Of a stretch of 59,939 bases of DNA, positions 9,068 to 18,857 are shown in pieces. Source of the DNA: Faecalibacillus intestinalis (GTDB lineage Bacteria; Bacillota_I; Bacilli_A; Erysipelotrichales; Coprobacillaceae); contig NZ_PYLQ01000016.1 of NCBI RefSeq assembly GCF_003024685.1, forward strand, positions 1 through 59,939. Reading direction: 5' to 3'. The translations under genes and the position numbers were made by a program. Each line of letters begins with the position of its first letter. Position 1 is the first letter of the stretch. A model generated the notes under the pieces. The model saw only the letters and a program-made list of their open reading frames with translations. It did not search any database and was not told the DNA's origin.

Positions 9068-11791
9068 TTAATCCTTCTTTAATTTAGAAATAAGAGATTT
9101 ACCTGTTTTACGTCCTACTTCTTTTAAAACAGCAGGAACAAGTTGTTCATAAGTTGCTCCAAAGGCATCATGATCTCTACTTAATGAAATAGCACCAAAG
9201 TGACATCTTGTTGTACATAGACCACAACCTATACAAATATTTTCATCTACTCTAGCTGCTCCACATCCTAAGCATCTTGATGTTTCTATTTTAACTTGTT
9301 CTTCAGTTAGAATACCTCTTTCATCTTTGTCTGTTTTGTATTTTGTTTCGTCTATTTTAACACGTTGACGAGGATGATGATCATATTCTCCAAAAGCAAT
9401 ATTATCTTTATCTAAATATTTAAAATTATCTCTTTTTACTCTACCTAATGTTAAAGAATGTCCCTTATTTACAAAACGATGCAAACTTTCTGCTCCTTCT
9501 TTACCTGCAGCAATTGCATCAATAGCAAAACGTGGTCCTGTATAGACATCCCCACCAACAAAGATATCATCTTGATTTGTTTGATAAGTCCAATGATCGG
9601 CTTTTGCTGTACCATTAGGTAAGACTTCTACATGAGAGCCTTTTAATAAATCTCCCCATTCAATACATTGTCCAATAGCTGTAACAATTGTATCACATTC
9701 AATTATTATTGTTTTTTCTTCATCATAGATAGGATTAATCTTACCAACTTTATTTTTTACTTGTAAACATTTCTTTAAAACAATACCCGTTACTTTACCA
9801 TCTTGCGTTAAGATTTCTTTTGGACCCCAACCACAATTTGTTGTAACACCATCATGAAGTGCTTCTTCCACTTCTTCTTCACTAGCAGGAAGTTCATTTC
9901 TTTTTTCAAGAGAAATCATTGTTGTACTTGCTGCATTTCTAATAGCAACTCTAGCACAGTCTACTGCTACATTTCCTCCACCAATGACAACAACTCTTCC
10001 TAAATCTTTTGGTTGTTTATTTAAGAAATCAACACCTGCATAAACACCCTTAGCATCTTCTCCTTCAACTTGAAGCTTTCTAGAACCTTGAGCTCCAATA
10101 GCTACATAAAATCCTTTATATCCTTGATCTCTTAATCGATCTAAAGTAACATCTTTACCTACATTAACATTACATTTAAATTCTACACCCATTTGTTCTA
10201 AAACATCTATTTCAGCTTGAACAATTTCTTTTTCAAGTCTAAATGATGGAATACCATATTGCATCATTCCTCCAGGAAGAGGATTTTTATCAAAAACAGT
10301 TACTTGATGACCATAAACTGCAAGATAATAAGCACATGATAAACCTGCTGGCCCCCCACCAATAACCGCAATCTTTTGACCACTCCCTTTTTCATAATAG
10401 AATTCAGGAATATAGCGATTTTCCTTATTTAATTCTCTTTCAGCAATAAAACGTTTCACTTCATCAATTGCTACTGGTGAATCAATATCTCCTCTAGTAC
10501 AAACATCTTCACAATATCTAGAACAAACACGTCCACAAATTGCTGGAAATGGATTTTCTTTCTTAATAATTGCTAGTGCTTCATCGTATTTTCCTTGAGC
10601 GGCTTTTTTCAAATAACCTTGAACACTCACATGGGCAGGACAATTTGTTTTACATGGTGAAGTTCCTGTTTCATTTACAACATTATCACGATTTGTTAGA
10701 AAATCTTTTTGCCAATGTTTTGGTCCAAATACTAAATGATTATTAGGAATTTCTTTATTATGTATTTTTGTTACATTCCTTTCACCTAACTTTTGTCCTA
10801 ATTTAACTGCATTTTGTGGACAAACTTCTACACAGCCACCACACGCTACACATTTTTCTTTATTAACATGTGCTACATAATTTGAAGATGAAAGATTAGG
10901 TGATTGTGTATACCAAGATGTCTTTAAAGCCATACATGTGTCCCATTTACAATTACAAATAAATAATGAAAAATCTTTTCCATCAATATTAGAAAGTTGA
11001 TGAACAGCTCCACGTTTTTCAGCTGTTTTAATAATTTCTTCAGCTTCTTCTCTTGTAATACGTCTTGCCTTCCCCATACGAATACAGCTTTCAGCATAAT
11101 GCCCTAAATTGATACAATAATCTCCTTCAAGATCTCCTGTCCCTTCATCAACCATAACTCTTAATTTACGACATTCACAAGGTGCAACTGCAATACTCTT
11201 ACCTGCTTTATCTAACCAGTAAGATATTTCTTCATATTTTACTTTTCTTGTTTCATGTTCTATTGCTTTTTCAACAGGAATTGCTCTCGTTAAAGCATTT
11301 CCCATTGGAACTACACTAGATATCTTCTTTTGCAAATCTAAAACATAATTTAAAAATGCCGGTGCCATTTCTGGAAAAGCATCTGATCTCTCTTTTGTCA
11401 TAACAGTTGTTTCCATTGCTCCAGGAGCGAATACAGGTAGTTGTACCATATCCTCTCCATCAGGAGCACTACAATATTCTAAAATACCAACATGACAAAT
11501 ATCATCAACTAATTTAGCTGTTGCTACTAAATCTTTACCTGTTAATTTTGTAAGATTTTTAACATAATAAGGTTTTCTTAATTTCATTTTTAACAATAAA
11601 TCAATTTGTTCATTTGTTAATTGTCGATCAAAGAATATGTATTCCCATGAATTTTCATTTGCTGTAGGATTTAACATATTCATATGTTTTACAAGTTTTA
11701 TTAAATTTTTTCTAGGTTTAGGATTTTCTTTTTTATAAGCATTATAATCCTCTAAACATCGTTTTTCTCCCTCAGTTAACTTTTTAGCCAT
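9068..11791 (-). CDS. Multidomain ferredoxin/FAD oxidoreductase (GltD-like)
   Basis: This 907-residue protein combines, in order: an N-terminal region with Cys motifs (CECR near 207, CNCKWDTC near 281), a 4Fe-4S ferredoxin module (CVACGGCVEVCP, about 316-327), a glutamate-synthase small-subunit-like unit with its own Cys cluster (385-435), an FAD site (GGGPAG near 480), an NAD(P)H site (GGGNVA near 605), and a C-terminal ferredoxin pair (CIGCGLCTTRC, 855-865). It probably moves electrons between NAD(P)H and ferredoxin or an unknown acceptor. I chose the third codon ATG because GGAGG lies 8 nt before it; the first ATG is only 2-3 nt from it. It forms an operon with hypA and is divergent from a TetR gene with a palindrome between them. 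Confidence 0.85.
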   Translation of the reverse strand: MAKKLTEGEKRCLEDYNAYKKENPKPRKNLIKLVKHMNMLNPTANENSWEYIFFDRQLTNEQIDLLLKMKLRKPYYVKNLTKLTGKDLVATAKLVDDICHVGILEYCSAPDGEDMVQLPVFAPGAMETTVMTKERSDAFPEMAPAFLNYVLDLQKKISSVVPMGNALTRAIPVEKAIEHETRKVKYEEISYWLDKAGKSIAVAPCECRKLRVMVDEGTGDLEGDYCINLGHYAESCIRMGKARRITREEAEEIIKTAEKRGAVHQLSNIDGKDFSLFICNCKWDTCMALKTSWYTQSPNLSSSNYVAHVNKEKCVACGGCVEVCPQNAVKLGQKLGERNVTKIHNKEIPNNHLVFGPKHWQKDFLTNRDNVVNETGTSPCKTNCPAHVSVQGYLKKAAQGKYDEALAIIKKENPFPAICGRVCSRYCEDVCTRGDIDSPVAIDEVKRFIAERELNKENRYIPEFYYEKGSGQKIAVIGGGPAGLSCAYYLAVYGHQVTVFDKNPLPGGMMQYGIPSFRLEKEIVQAEIDVLEQMGVEFKCNVNVGKDVTLDRLRDQGYKGFYVAIGAQGSRKLQVEGEDAKGVYAGVDFLNKQPKDLGRVVVIGGGNVAVDCARVAIRNAASTTMISLEKRNELPASEEEVEEALHDGVTTNCGWGPKEILTQDGKVTGIVLKKCLQVKNKVGKINPIYDEEKTIIIECDTIVTAIGQCIEWGDLLKGSHVEVLPNGTAKADHWTYQTNQDDIFVGGDVYTGPRFAIDAIAAGKEGAESLHRFVNKGHSLTLGRVKRDNFKYLDKDNIAFGEYDHHPRQRVKIDETKYKTDKDERGILTEEQVKIETSRCLGCGAARVDENICIGCGLCTTRCHFGAISLSRDHDAFGATYEQLVPAVLKEVGRKTGKSLISKLKKD

Positions 11792-11824
11792 TTGCATTCC
11801 CTCCTTTTTTATTTTATCATGTGT

Positions 11825-11873
11825 TATCTAAAAAAAAGTGGGACAATATTGAAAATATGTCCCAAAATAGATA
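11825..11873. promoter_or_regulatory. Divergent operator between the oxidoreductase and TetR genes
   Basis: TGGGAC (11839-11844) and GTCCCA (11859-11864) form a dyad, and outside it TATCTA (11825-11830) and TAGATA (11868-11873) extend the symmetry. It lies in the 102-bp gap between two divergent genes, where a TetR protein would control itself and its neighbour. Confidence 0.6.
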
Positions 11874-11893
11874 AAATAAAAAAGGTGATCCAA

Positions 11894-12412
11894 ATGAAAA
11901 CATATAACAAAATATTTAATGCTTTTAATAAACTTATTCAAACAAAATCTTTTGATGATATTACTGTTTTAGAAATATGTCAAAAAGCGAATGTTTCAAC
12001 ATCTTCATTTTATCGTCATTATAAAGATAAATATGATGTTATGAATGATAATTATAAGAGGATTTTAGATCAATATATTAATAGTAAACAAAATCATAAT
12101 TATGAAGATGTTTTTATTAATTTATTCACGATGAGTAAAGAACTTCATTATTTAAAAAATGCCTTTGATTATACAGGAATTAATTCTTTAGGTGATTTTA
12201 TTTATCAATATTCTTATAATACCGTTATTGAGATGTGTAAAACAAAAAACATCCACTTTGAAGATAAAGATCTTCTTTTATTGGATGTCTTTTGTGGTGG
12301 TGCTTCAATCATGTATCAACACTATATTCTAGGTAAATATGATTTATCACCTAAACAAGCAGGTCATCTTTTATATCAAATGTTTCCTGAAAACTTTAAA
12401 ATATCTTGGTAA
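11894..12412 (+). CDS. TetR-family transcriptional regulator
   Basis: The 172-residue protein has an N-terminal HTH (DITVLEICQKANVSTSSFYRHY, about residues 20-41) typical of TetR, with a DhaS-like C-terminal domain. I start it at the ATG preceded by AAAGGTGAT; an ORF extension of 34 codons upstream would cover the promoter and operator. It is divergent from the ferredoxin/FAD oxidoreductase-hypA operon, and the palindrome between them suggests it controls both directions. Its stop codon is 4 nt from the convergent ABC exporter gene. The ligand is unknown. Confidence 0.85.
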   Translation: MKTYNKIFNAFNKLIQTKSFDDITVLEICQKANVSTSSFYRHYKDKYDVMNDNYKRILDQYINSKQNHNYEDVFINLFTMSKELHYLKNAFDYTGINSLGDFIYQYSYNTVIEMCKTKNIHFEDKDLLLLDVFCGGASIMYQHYILGKYDLSPKQAGHLLYQMFPENFKISW

Positions 12413-12416
12413 TCAA

Positions 12417-14150
12417 TTATTCATATTTCCAATTATGAGATTGCATTTGCATCTCTACCATATGTTTATAAATACCATTTTGTTGTTTTAAATCTTGTGG
12501 TTTACCTTGTTCAAAGACTACTCCATCTTTTAAAACAACAATTTGGTCAACACCATCAACTGTTCTCATACGATGTGCAATAATTAATACTGTTTTATTT
12601 TCTATTAACTTAGAAATAGACTCTTGAATCATTGATTCATTATCTACATCTAAAGAAGCAGTCGCTTCATCCATTAAGATAATTGGAGCATCTTTTAAAA
12701 ATGCTCTCGCAATTGAAATTCTTTGTCTTTGTCCTCCTGATAATTCAGAACCATTTTCACCAATCATTGTATTCCATTGATCTGGCATATTTTCAACAAA
12801 CTCATCACAATGAGCAAGTTTTGCTGCTGCCATCACTTCTTGGTCTGTTGCATCTTTTTTACCAATACGAATATTTTCCATAATTGTATTATTAAAAAGT
12901 GTTACATCTTGAAAAACAATTGAATAAAGCTCTAATAATTTTTCCGGATCAATCTTTGAAATATCCATACCACCAACTGTAATCTTTCCACTATCAATAT
13001 CATAAAAACGTGCAGCTAAACGAGAAATCGTTGTTTTACCACCACCACTTGGTCCAATTAAAGCTGTTACTTCACCTTGTTTAGCAGTAAATGAGACATC
13101 AGATAATACTTGTTCTTTTTGATTATAAGCAAAAGCCACATGATCAAAAACAATATCATAGCCCTCATTTGTAAGAGTATTATTTCCTGTTTGTTCATCA
13201 TGAGATAAAATTTCATCCATACGTTTACAATTTGTATCTAAACTAATCATTGCTGATAGATTTTGTAAAGATATTTGTAACGGCTCATACATGCGTGTTA
13301 CAACAAGTAAAAACATAAAGAATGTTAAAACTGTAATCTCACCTTTTACAAGTAAATAACTTCCTACAACAGCAACAGTTCCTATACCAAGTTTTAAAAT
13401 CATTTGTGCACTACAAACAAATGCTGCATTTGTAAATTCCGCAAAAATAGCATGTTTTTCAACAGCTTTGATTTTTTCATTAAGTGATTCCATATATTGA
13501 TCACACATATTATTGGCTCTTAAATCTCTTAATGTTTCTAATCCTTCTTGAATACCATCTAAACAATCAATACGATATACATTTGTTTTTTCATGCGTGT
13601 GACGCATCGCTTTTCTTGAATAGAGAACAATTGCAAAAGCAATTGGCATCACCCAAATTGCTGCAAGCGCCATACGAAAATCAAAAAATAATAAACTAAT
13701 AACAATAATAGTTGTTGAAATCATAGCTCCTATTAATTCAGGAATCCAATGTGAACTTGCTGTTTCTAAAAGAGCACAATCAGACATAATCGTATTTGTA
13801 AGATCAGCTAAATCTTTTTTACCAAAATATGATAATGGTAATTTTCTAAGTTTTTCAGCTAGTGTACGACGTCTTACACCACTTTCAACATAAGTTGATA
13901 AAAAAGTAGCACGATATTGAAAAACGGTTGTTAAAGCAATACATATTAAAATAACCACAATAGCTATCAAAAAGAAAACAAATTTTTCTTGCAGTAATTG
14001 ATTATCTAATAAATAAGATGCTAATAAATAAAGTAACCCTACTGGTAACATTAAAACAAGATTAGAAAGTGTTACTGCTATAAAAGCTCTTACCATATCT
14101 TTAGCCCCTTTAGAAGATAAAGCGTATTTATGTTTTAATTTTTCAATCAT
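12417..14150 (-). CDS. ABC exporter half-transporter (TMD-NBD)
   Basis: The 577-residue protein has six predicted membrane helices in the first 310 residues and a C-terminal ATPase with Walker A GPSGGGKTT, signature LSGGQRQR, Walker B IILMDEA and the switch His in IIAHRM. It is an MsbA/LmrA-like exporter subunit. The ATG overlaps the stop of the upstream half-transporter (14150), so the two would form a heterodimer. The operon lies behind a TetR gene and a GTTAG-N6-CTAAC palindrome, the usual setting for multidrug or peptide export. The substrate cannot be read from the sequence. Confidence 0.93.
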   Translation of the reverse strand: MIEKLKHKYALSSKGAKDMVRAFIAVTLSNLVLMLPVGLLYLLASYLLDNQLLQEKFVFFLIAIVVILICIALTTVFQYRATFLSTYVESGVRRRTLAEKLRKLPLSYFGKKDLADLTNTIMSDCALLETASSHWIPELIGAMISTTIIVISLLFFDFRMALAAIWVMPIAFAIVLYSRKAMRHTHEKTNVYRIDCLDGIQEGLETLRDLRANNMCDQYMESLNEKIKAVEKHAIFAEFTNAAFVCSAQMILKLGIGTVAVVGSYLLVKGEITVLTFFMFLLVVTRMYEPLQISLQNLSAMISLDTNCKRMDEILSHDEQTGNNTLTNEGYDIVFDHVAFAYNQKEQVLSDVSFTAKQGEVTALIGPSGGGKTTISRLAARFYDIDSGKITVGGMDISKIDPEKLLELYSIVFQDVTLFNNTIMENIRIGKKDATDQEVMAAAKLAHCDEFVENMPDQWNTMIGENGSELSGGQRQRISIARAFLKDAPIILMDEATASLDVDNESMIQESISKLIENKTVLIIAHRMRTVDGVDQIVVLKDGVVFEQGKPQDLKQQNGIYKHMVEMQMQSHNWKYE

Positions 14151-15937
14151 TATTCTTCATCCTCCTTTTGTACTTTCCATTTAACAGATTGATTATATTG
14201 ATGCCACATATGTTCATAAACACCTTTTATTTTCAATAATTCTTCATGTTTACCACTTTCTACAATCTGTCCATTTTCTAATACATAAATACAATCTGCA
14301 TGAGTAATCGTTGATAAACGATGGGCAATCATAATGACCGTTTTATTTTTTGAAAGTTTCTCAAAAGCCTTTTGAACCAATACTTCATTATCTGGATCAG
14401 CAAAAGCAGTTGCTTCATCTAAAATAAGAATAGGTGCATTCTTTAAAAATGCTCTAGCAATAGATAATCTTTGACTCTCTCCACCTGAAACATAAACACC
14501 CTTTGAACCAATAATCGTATGAATACCCTCAGGAAACTTATCAATAATATCTTGACACTGTGCATCTTTTAAAGCTTGTATTACCTCTTCATCACTAGCT
14601 TCAGGCCTAGACATACGAATATTTTCTAAAATACTCATCTTTAGTAATCGGCTATCTTGAAAAACATAAGACACTTGATTCATTAATTCTTTTTGTTCAA
14701 TGTCTTTAACATTTACATGACCAATTTTAATGCTCCCTTCATTTACATCGAAGAAACGACAAATTAAAGAAGCTACAGTTGTTTTACCTCCTCCACTTGG
14801 TCCAACTAAAGCAATATGTTGACCTGCTTGAATATGCATATTTAAATGGTCAATTGCTTTAGTTGAAGTATTTTGATATGAAAAACTAATATTTTCTATA
14901 TCAATTGAGGCATCACTTGGTACTTTTACTTCTTTACTTTCTGGTAAGGGTTGTACATTCATAATGAGATCCATTCGATTTAAAGCATCTTCTACCATCA
15001 TTTGTTATTCACCTGCATAAGCGATTTTCATTAAAGTAGTTGTTAAAATAGATGTAATTAAAATATAGAAAAATAAGTTTAAAATAAATTGATCAGTAAT
15101 TTGATTCCCTACAAATAGATAAGCAGCAATAATAAGTGCAGCAAAAATAGCATTCGCAAAAGTTGTAAAACAAACCATTGGTTTCATCATACTTTTTGTA
15201 TAATCTAAAGTCCATTTTTCATATTCATCAATAGCTTCTTTAAATCTTTTAAAAGAAAATATTGTTTGTCCAAAGGTTTTAACAACAGGTACCCCTCTTA
15301 CATATTCAACTGCTTCTGATGCCATAGTTTCCAAAGCGTTTTGATATTGTTTCATATCTTCTGCCATCTTTGGTCCCATCATTGCTGTAATCATTAAAAC
15401 AAAAGCAATAATTGCGGGAATAAGACTCATTAAACCTAAACGCCAATCAAAGATTACCATCATTATAAGTAAACCAATTGGTGTTGCTTTAGAAACAACT
15501 TTATCTGGAACATTATGTGCTAAAAATGTTTCTGTTGCAGCACTTGATTCCATCACAATTTTTCTGATTTTTCCACTTCCTTGGCTTTCAACATATCCTA
15601 AAGGAAGCTTCATAATGTGTTCCATCATTTTTGTTCGCATATTTGCTTGTACTCTAAACGCTGCTTTATGGGAACACATTAAAGCTGCAATATAAAAAAA
15701 CATTGCAAGCAAAGCAAATATAACAGCATGCCATCCATAGCTTTTAATATGGATTGCTTCATTGAAGTTTGGTCTTACTTCTAATACCTCTTTGAGGATA
15801 CGCCACATATCGTAAAAAGGAACTAAAGCAATAAAAGCACTCATAGCAGCTAAAATACATGAAGCATAAACATAATACTTATGATTCCCCGCAAAGTGTA
15901 TCAACTTCAATAATGTACTTTTTTTCTTTTCTTTCAT
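14150..15937 (-). pseudogene. ABC exporter half-transporter split by an in-frame TAA
   Basis: A single frame of 596 codons is interrupted only by TAA at 15005-15007. The first part (310 codons) holds all the membrane helices and ends ...MKIAYAGE, just after the last helix. The second part (from the ATG at 14999-15001, 283 codons) starts with MMVEDALNRMD and carries a complete ATPase domain with Walker A GPSGGGKTT and signature VSGGESQRLS. One base change would rejoin them (for example AAA to TAA). An AGGTGA lies 7 nt before the ATG after the stop, so the ATPase part could be translated separately and assemble as a split transporter. Otherwise it is a recent pseudogene or a sequence error. Confidence 0.8.
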
Positions 15938-15953
15938 AAAATCTCTCCTATCA

Positions 15954-15969
15954 GTTAGTTTTTGCTAAC
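15954..15969 (-). promoter_or_regulatory. GTTAG-N6-CTAAC palindrome before the ABC exporter
   Basis: This is the third copy of the 16-bp palindrome found twice in the eno promoter. It lies 17 nt upstream of the exporter start codon, directly in front of the ribosome binding site. The adjacent TetR gene is a possible but unproven source of the binding protein; that gene has a different palindrome at its own promoter. Confidence 0.6.
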
Positions 15970-16005
15970 TATTGATGTTAACTTTAGACAGGTTTCCCTG
16001 TCTAT

Positions 16006-16611
16006 TTACTCATCAATCCCCATAACTGCTTTCCAGCCAGCAACATTAAATAACTTTGTGCTATTCATAAATGATTGAGCTTCTTTATAAGAACAATCAT
16101 GTGCAACAAGTTCATACATCGTTTGCCATCCTGCCCGGCAAAATACATGAATAAAGAATGGATCTACTGTAAAATCTTCTTTACCATATTTATCAACAAG
16201 CTCTTGGTAATAAGATTCTTCGATTTTTCCAAGTTCATCTAAAAAATGTTCATATTGAGAACCGGTAGAGCAACAAAAAATCAATTTAAACTCTGTAAAA
16301 TGTTGATAAATATAATCTAAAACAAAATCTGTTCCTTCCTCTCCTTCATAATTAGCTTGATTAAGATCAGGACTATAGATTGCTTTTTGAATACTCTCAA
16401 GATAAATATTCATCAACTCATCCGCTGTTTCTTTGACGATTGTTGAAAACAATCCTTCTTTATCTTTAAAACGAGTATAAATAGAATTCGTACTGACCCC
16501 GCTTTTGGCAGATATATTTCTTAGACTTGCTTTCATAAATCCTTTTTCTAAAAATTCTTCTGTTGCACTTTTTAATAGGTTTTCTGTAACACCTACGGTT
16601 TCTTGCCTCAT
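16006..16611 (-). CDS. TetR-family transcriptional regulator
   Basis: The 201-residue protein has a canonical TetR HTH (ASLRNISAKSGVSTNSIYTRF, about residues 28-48) and a C-terminal helical ligand domain. I start at the ATG with GGAGG 6 nt upstream; an ATG five codons earlier lacks one. It is followed by the split ABC exporter with a 68-nt gap, and probably represses that operon. Its own promoter carries two ATAACA-N-TGTTAT palindromes around the -10. Confidence 0.88.
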   Translation of the reverse strand: MRQETVGVTENLLKSATEEFLEKGFMKASLRNISAKSGVSTNSIYTRFKDKEGLFSTIVKETADELMNIYLESIQKAIYSPDLNQANYEGEEGTDFVLDYIYQHFTEFKLIFCCSTGSQYEHFLDELGKIEESYYQELVDKYGKEDFTVDPFFIHVFCRAGWQTMYELVAHDCSYKEAQSFMNSTKLFNVAGWKAVMGIDE

Positions 16612-16629
16612 AATTGCCTCCATCATTAA

Positions 16630-16670
16630 ATAACACTGTTATTATAACAATGTTATTTAATGTATGTCAA
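16630..16670 (-). promoter_or_regulatory. TetR promoter with paired ATAACA-N-TGTTAT operators
   Basis: TTGACA (16665-16670), an 18-bp spacer and TATAAT (16641-16646) on the minus strand. Two 13-bp palindromes at 16630-16642 and 16644-16656 have centres 14 bp apart and straddle the -10, a layout for cooperative binding of two TetR dimers and autoregulation. Confidence 0.75.
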
Positions 16671-16671
16671 T

Positions 16672-16706
16672 AAAAAAGCCTTAATGAATATTTATCATTA
16701 AAGCTT
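16672..16706 (-). terminator. Terminator of the aminotransferase gene
   Basis: An 11- to 12-bp stem (AAGCTTTAATGA against TCATTAAGGCTT) is followed on the minus strand by six T, 16 nt after the stop codon. Confidence 0.85.
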
Positions 16707-16721
16707 ATATAAATTTTTATT

Positions 16722-17912
16722 CTATTTTTCTTTTAACTCTGATAATAAGTTTTTAATTCTACTGAAAGCTTCTTCAATATTTTCTTTTGATGAAGCAAAA
16801 GAAATTCTAATAAAATTATTTAAACCTTTTCCAAAACCACTTGCTGGTACAACCGCTACACCATAATCAAGTAACTTATCCGCAAACTCTTGTCCATTAA
16901 ATCCCGTCTTAGAAACATCAACCATAATATAGAAAGCCCCATGAGGTTTAATGTATGAAAGATTTTCACATTGATCCAATTGTTCCATAATGAATGTTCT
17001 TCTTTCATGAAATGTTTGGATCATATGTTGAACTTCTTTTTTTACATCTTCTTGATCAATTGCTTTAGCCATTCCTATTTGCGCAAATGTCATTTGTGAA
17101 GTTGTTGTATATTGATGTACTTTTAAAATATGATCAATATGTTTTTTACTTGCAGCAATATATCCCATTCGCCAACCAGTCATCGCATATGCTTTTGAAA
17201 AACCATTAACAATAATTGTATAATCTTTCATGTTTTCAAATGAGGCAATAGAAACATATTGCTTTTCATAATCGAGTTGATTATAAATTTCATCAGCTAA
17301 TATTAAAATATTGTTTTCTCGAGCTAGTTGGCATACCTTTTCTAATGTTTCCTTTTGATAAACAGCTCCTGTTGGATTACTAGGGTTATTGATAATCATC
17401 ATTTTTGTTTTATTTGTAATTTTTGATTTCAATTCTTCAATATCAATTTGAAATTCATTACTTGCTTTTAATGGAATTTCTACAGGAATTCCCTCACATA
17501 GTAAAACTGTATTTTGATAAGAAACGAAGGCTGGTGTAAATATAATAACTTCATCTCCTGGTTCAATAAAAGCAAGACATGCATTATTGATTGCTTCACT
17601 ACAACCACAAGTCATAATGATTTCTTGATCACTATCATAATCAACTGTTGTTTGTTCCTTTAACAATTGAGCTACTTTTTGTCTTAAACCTAAATATCCT
17701 CTATTAGAACTATAATGCGTTTGATTATTATTTAAAGCTTCTATCGTTGCTTTCTTAATTCCCTCTGGTGTATTAAAATCAGGTTCTCCTGCACATAAAG
17801 ATACAACACTTTTCCCTTGACTTTTTAATTTTTCAACCTTTTCCATAACAACACGAATAGATGACATTTGTACTTGATCTATTCTTTTAGCGTATATATT
17901 TTCTTTTTCCAT
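16722..17912 (-). CDS. Class I/II pyridoxal-phosphate aminotransferase
   Basis: The 396-residue protein is an AspC/PatA-type enzyme. Visible features are SLCAGEPDFNTPEGIK near the N-terminus, the NNPSNPTGAVY motif, ADEIYNQLDY with the PLP-contacting Asp and Tyr, SKAYAMTGWRMGY with the Schiff-base Lys, and an Arg near the C-terminus in FIRISFASS. It likely transaminates aspartate or aromatic amino acids; the substrate is not readable. The his operon in this window lacks hisC, but this enzyme belongs to the AspC branch rather than the HisC branch, so a HisC role is only a guess. AAGGAAG lies 7 nt before the ATG. Confidence 0.88.
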   Translation of the reverse strand: MEKENIYAKRIDQVQMSSIRVVMEKVEKLKSQGKSVVSLCAGEPDFNTPEGIKKATIEALNNNQTHYSSNRGYLGLRQKVAQLLKEQTTVDYDSDQEIIMTCGCSEAINNACLAFIEPGDEVIIFTPAFVSYQNTVLLCEGIPVEIPLKASNEFQIDIEELKSKITNKTKMMIINNPSNPTGAVYQKETLEKVCQLARENNILILADEIYNQLDYEKQYVSIASFENMKDYTIIVNGFSKAYAMTGWRMGYIAASKKHIDHILKVHQYTTTSQMTFAQIGMAKAIDQEDVKKEVQHMIQTFHERRTFIMEQLDQCENLSYIKPHGAFYIMVDVSKTGFNGQEFADKLLDYGVAVVPASGFGKGLNNFIRISFASSKENIEEAFSRIKNLLSELKEK

Positions 17913-18073
17913 TTTGACACTTCCTTTTTGATAACTATTATATACTAATTATCGTCAAATACACAACAAAACACCTTAAATAAAAATACCTAATTTCTAT
18001 AAAATATATCTATAAATTCTCTTCTTAATATCTATTTTTTGTTTTTATAATAAAGATAAGGAGGATTATATTT

Positions 18074-18817
18074 ATGAATAAAGAATTTGAAGGAAAATAT
18101 GCTGTTGTTACTGGAGGAGCTGGCGGAATCAGTTACGAAGCTGCAAAAACACTTGCAAAAAAAGGATTGGCTGGTGTTGTTTTAGCTGATTTAAATATTG
18201 AGCAAGCAACAAAAAGCGCTAAAAAACTAAAAGAAGAAACAGGATGTCACTGTTATCCATGCAAAGTAGATGTTTCTAATCCTGAAGATATTGAACATCT
18301 ATTTGAATTTGCATTAGAAAAAATGCACACTGTTCATATTTTGATTAATGGAGCTGGTGTTTGTCCAACAACCCCTATTGAAGATTTGGATGCTGATAAA
18401 TGGGATTGGTGTATGAATATTAATTTAAGAGGTGCTCATTTATGTGTAAGAGAAGTTATTAAAATAATGAAAAAACAAAAATATGGAAAGATCATAAACA
18501 TTTCTTCTGTGGCTGCAAGAATTGGAGGTATCGCTTCTTCTGTAAGTTATGCTGCAAGTAAAGGTGGTCTTTTATCTGCTACAAAAAGTTATGCAAAAGT
18601 TTTAGGAACTTATAATATTAATGTTAACGCTGTTTGTCCTAGTGTCATCAACACAAATATGACAGCTAATACAAATTACAGTGCTACTGGTATTCCACTT
18701 GGACGTTTAGGTGAAACAGATGATGTTGCAGAAGTTATTGCCTTTCTAGCAAGTGATGCCTCTAAATATATTACTGGTCAAGGTATAGATATAAATGGTG
18801 GTTCTTATATGAACTAA
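18074..18817 (+). CDS. Short-chain dehydrogenase/reductase
   Basis: A 247-residue classical SDR. It has the cofactor motif TGGAGGIS (the last Gly of the usual TGxxxGIG is Ser), the acidic ADLN after strand 2 that favours NAD(H), the NGAG motif, a catalytic Ser in NISSVAA, the YAASK Tyr-Lys pair and a C-terminal GGSYMN. It resembles FabG-like 3-oxoacyl or sugar/alcohol dehydrogenases. It stands alone between an aminotransferase and the cstA-like gene; AAGGAGG precedes the start. The substrate is unknown. Confidence 0.88.
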   Translation: MNKEFEGKYAVVTGGAGGISYEAAKTLAKKGLAGVVLADLNIEQATKSAKKLKEETGCHCYPCKVDVSNPEDIEHLFEFALEKMHTVHILINGAGVCPTTPIEDLDADKWDWCMNINLRGAHLCVREVIKIMKKQKYGKIINISSVAARIGGIASSVSYAASKGGLLSATKSYAKVLGTYNINVNAVCPSVINTNMTANTNYSATGIPLGRLGETDDVAEVIAFLASDASKYITGQGIDINGGSYMN

Positions 18818-18822
18818 AACAC

Positions 18823-18850
18823 AAAAAAAGCTTCATCATGAAGCTTTTTT
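18823..18850. terminator. Bidirectional terminator between SDR and cstA-like genes
   Basis: AAAAAAGCTTCA and TGAAGCTTTTTT form a perfect palindrome with a short loop, with A and T runs on both sides, between two convergent genes. Confidence 0.9.
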
Positions 18851-18857
18851 ATTATCT

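Noticed and set aside
9900-10000. Possible CRISPR-like or tandem repeats in AT-rich stretches
   Set aside because: No regularly spaced identical repeats were seen here or anywhere else in the window.
12683-12883. Plus-strand ORF inside the ABC exporter gene
   Set aside because: Shadow of the ATPase domain on the other strand, with no start signal.
16722-17912. Aminotransferase as the missing HisC of the his operon
   Set aside because: Its motifs match the AspC branch, and it is 14 kb from the operon with its own terminator. No positive evidence for histidinol-phosphate activity.
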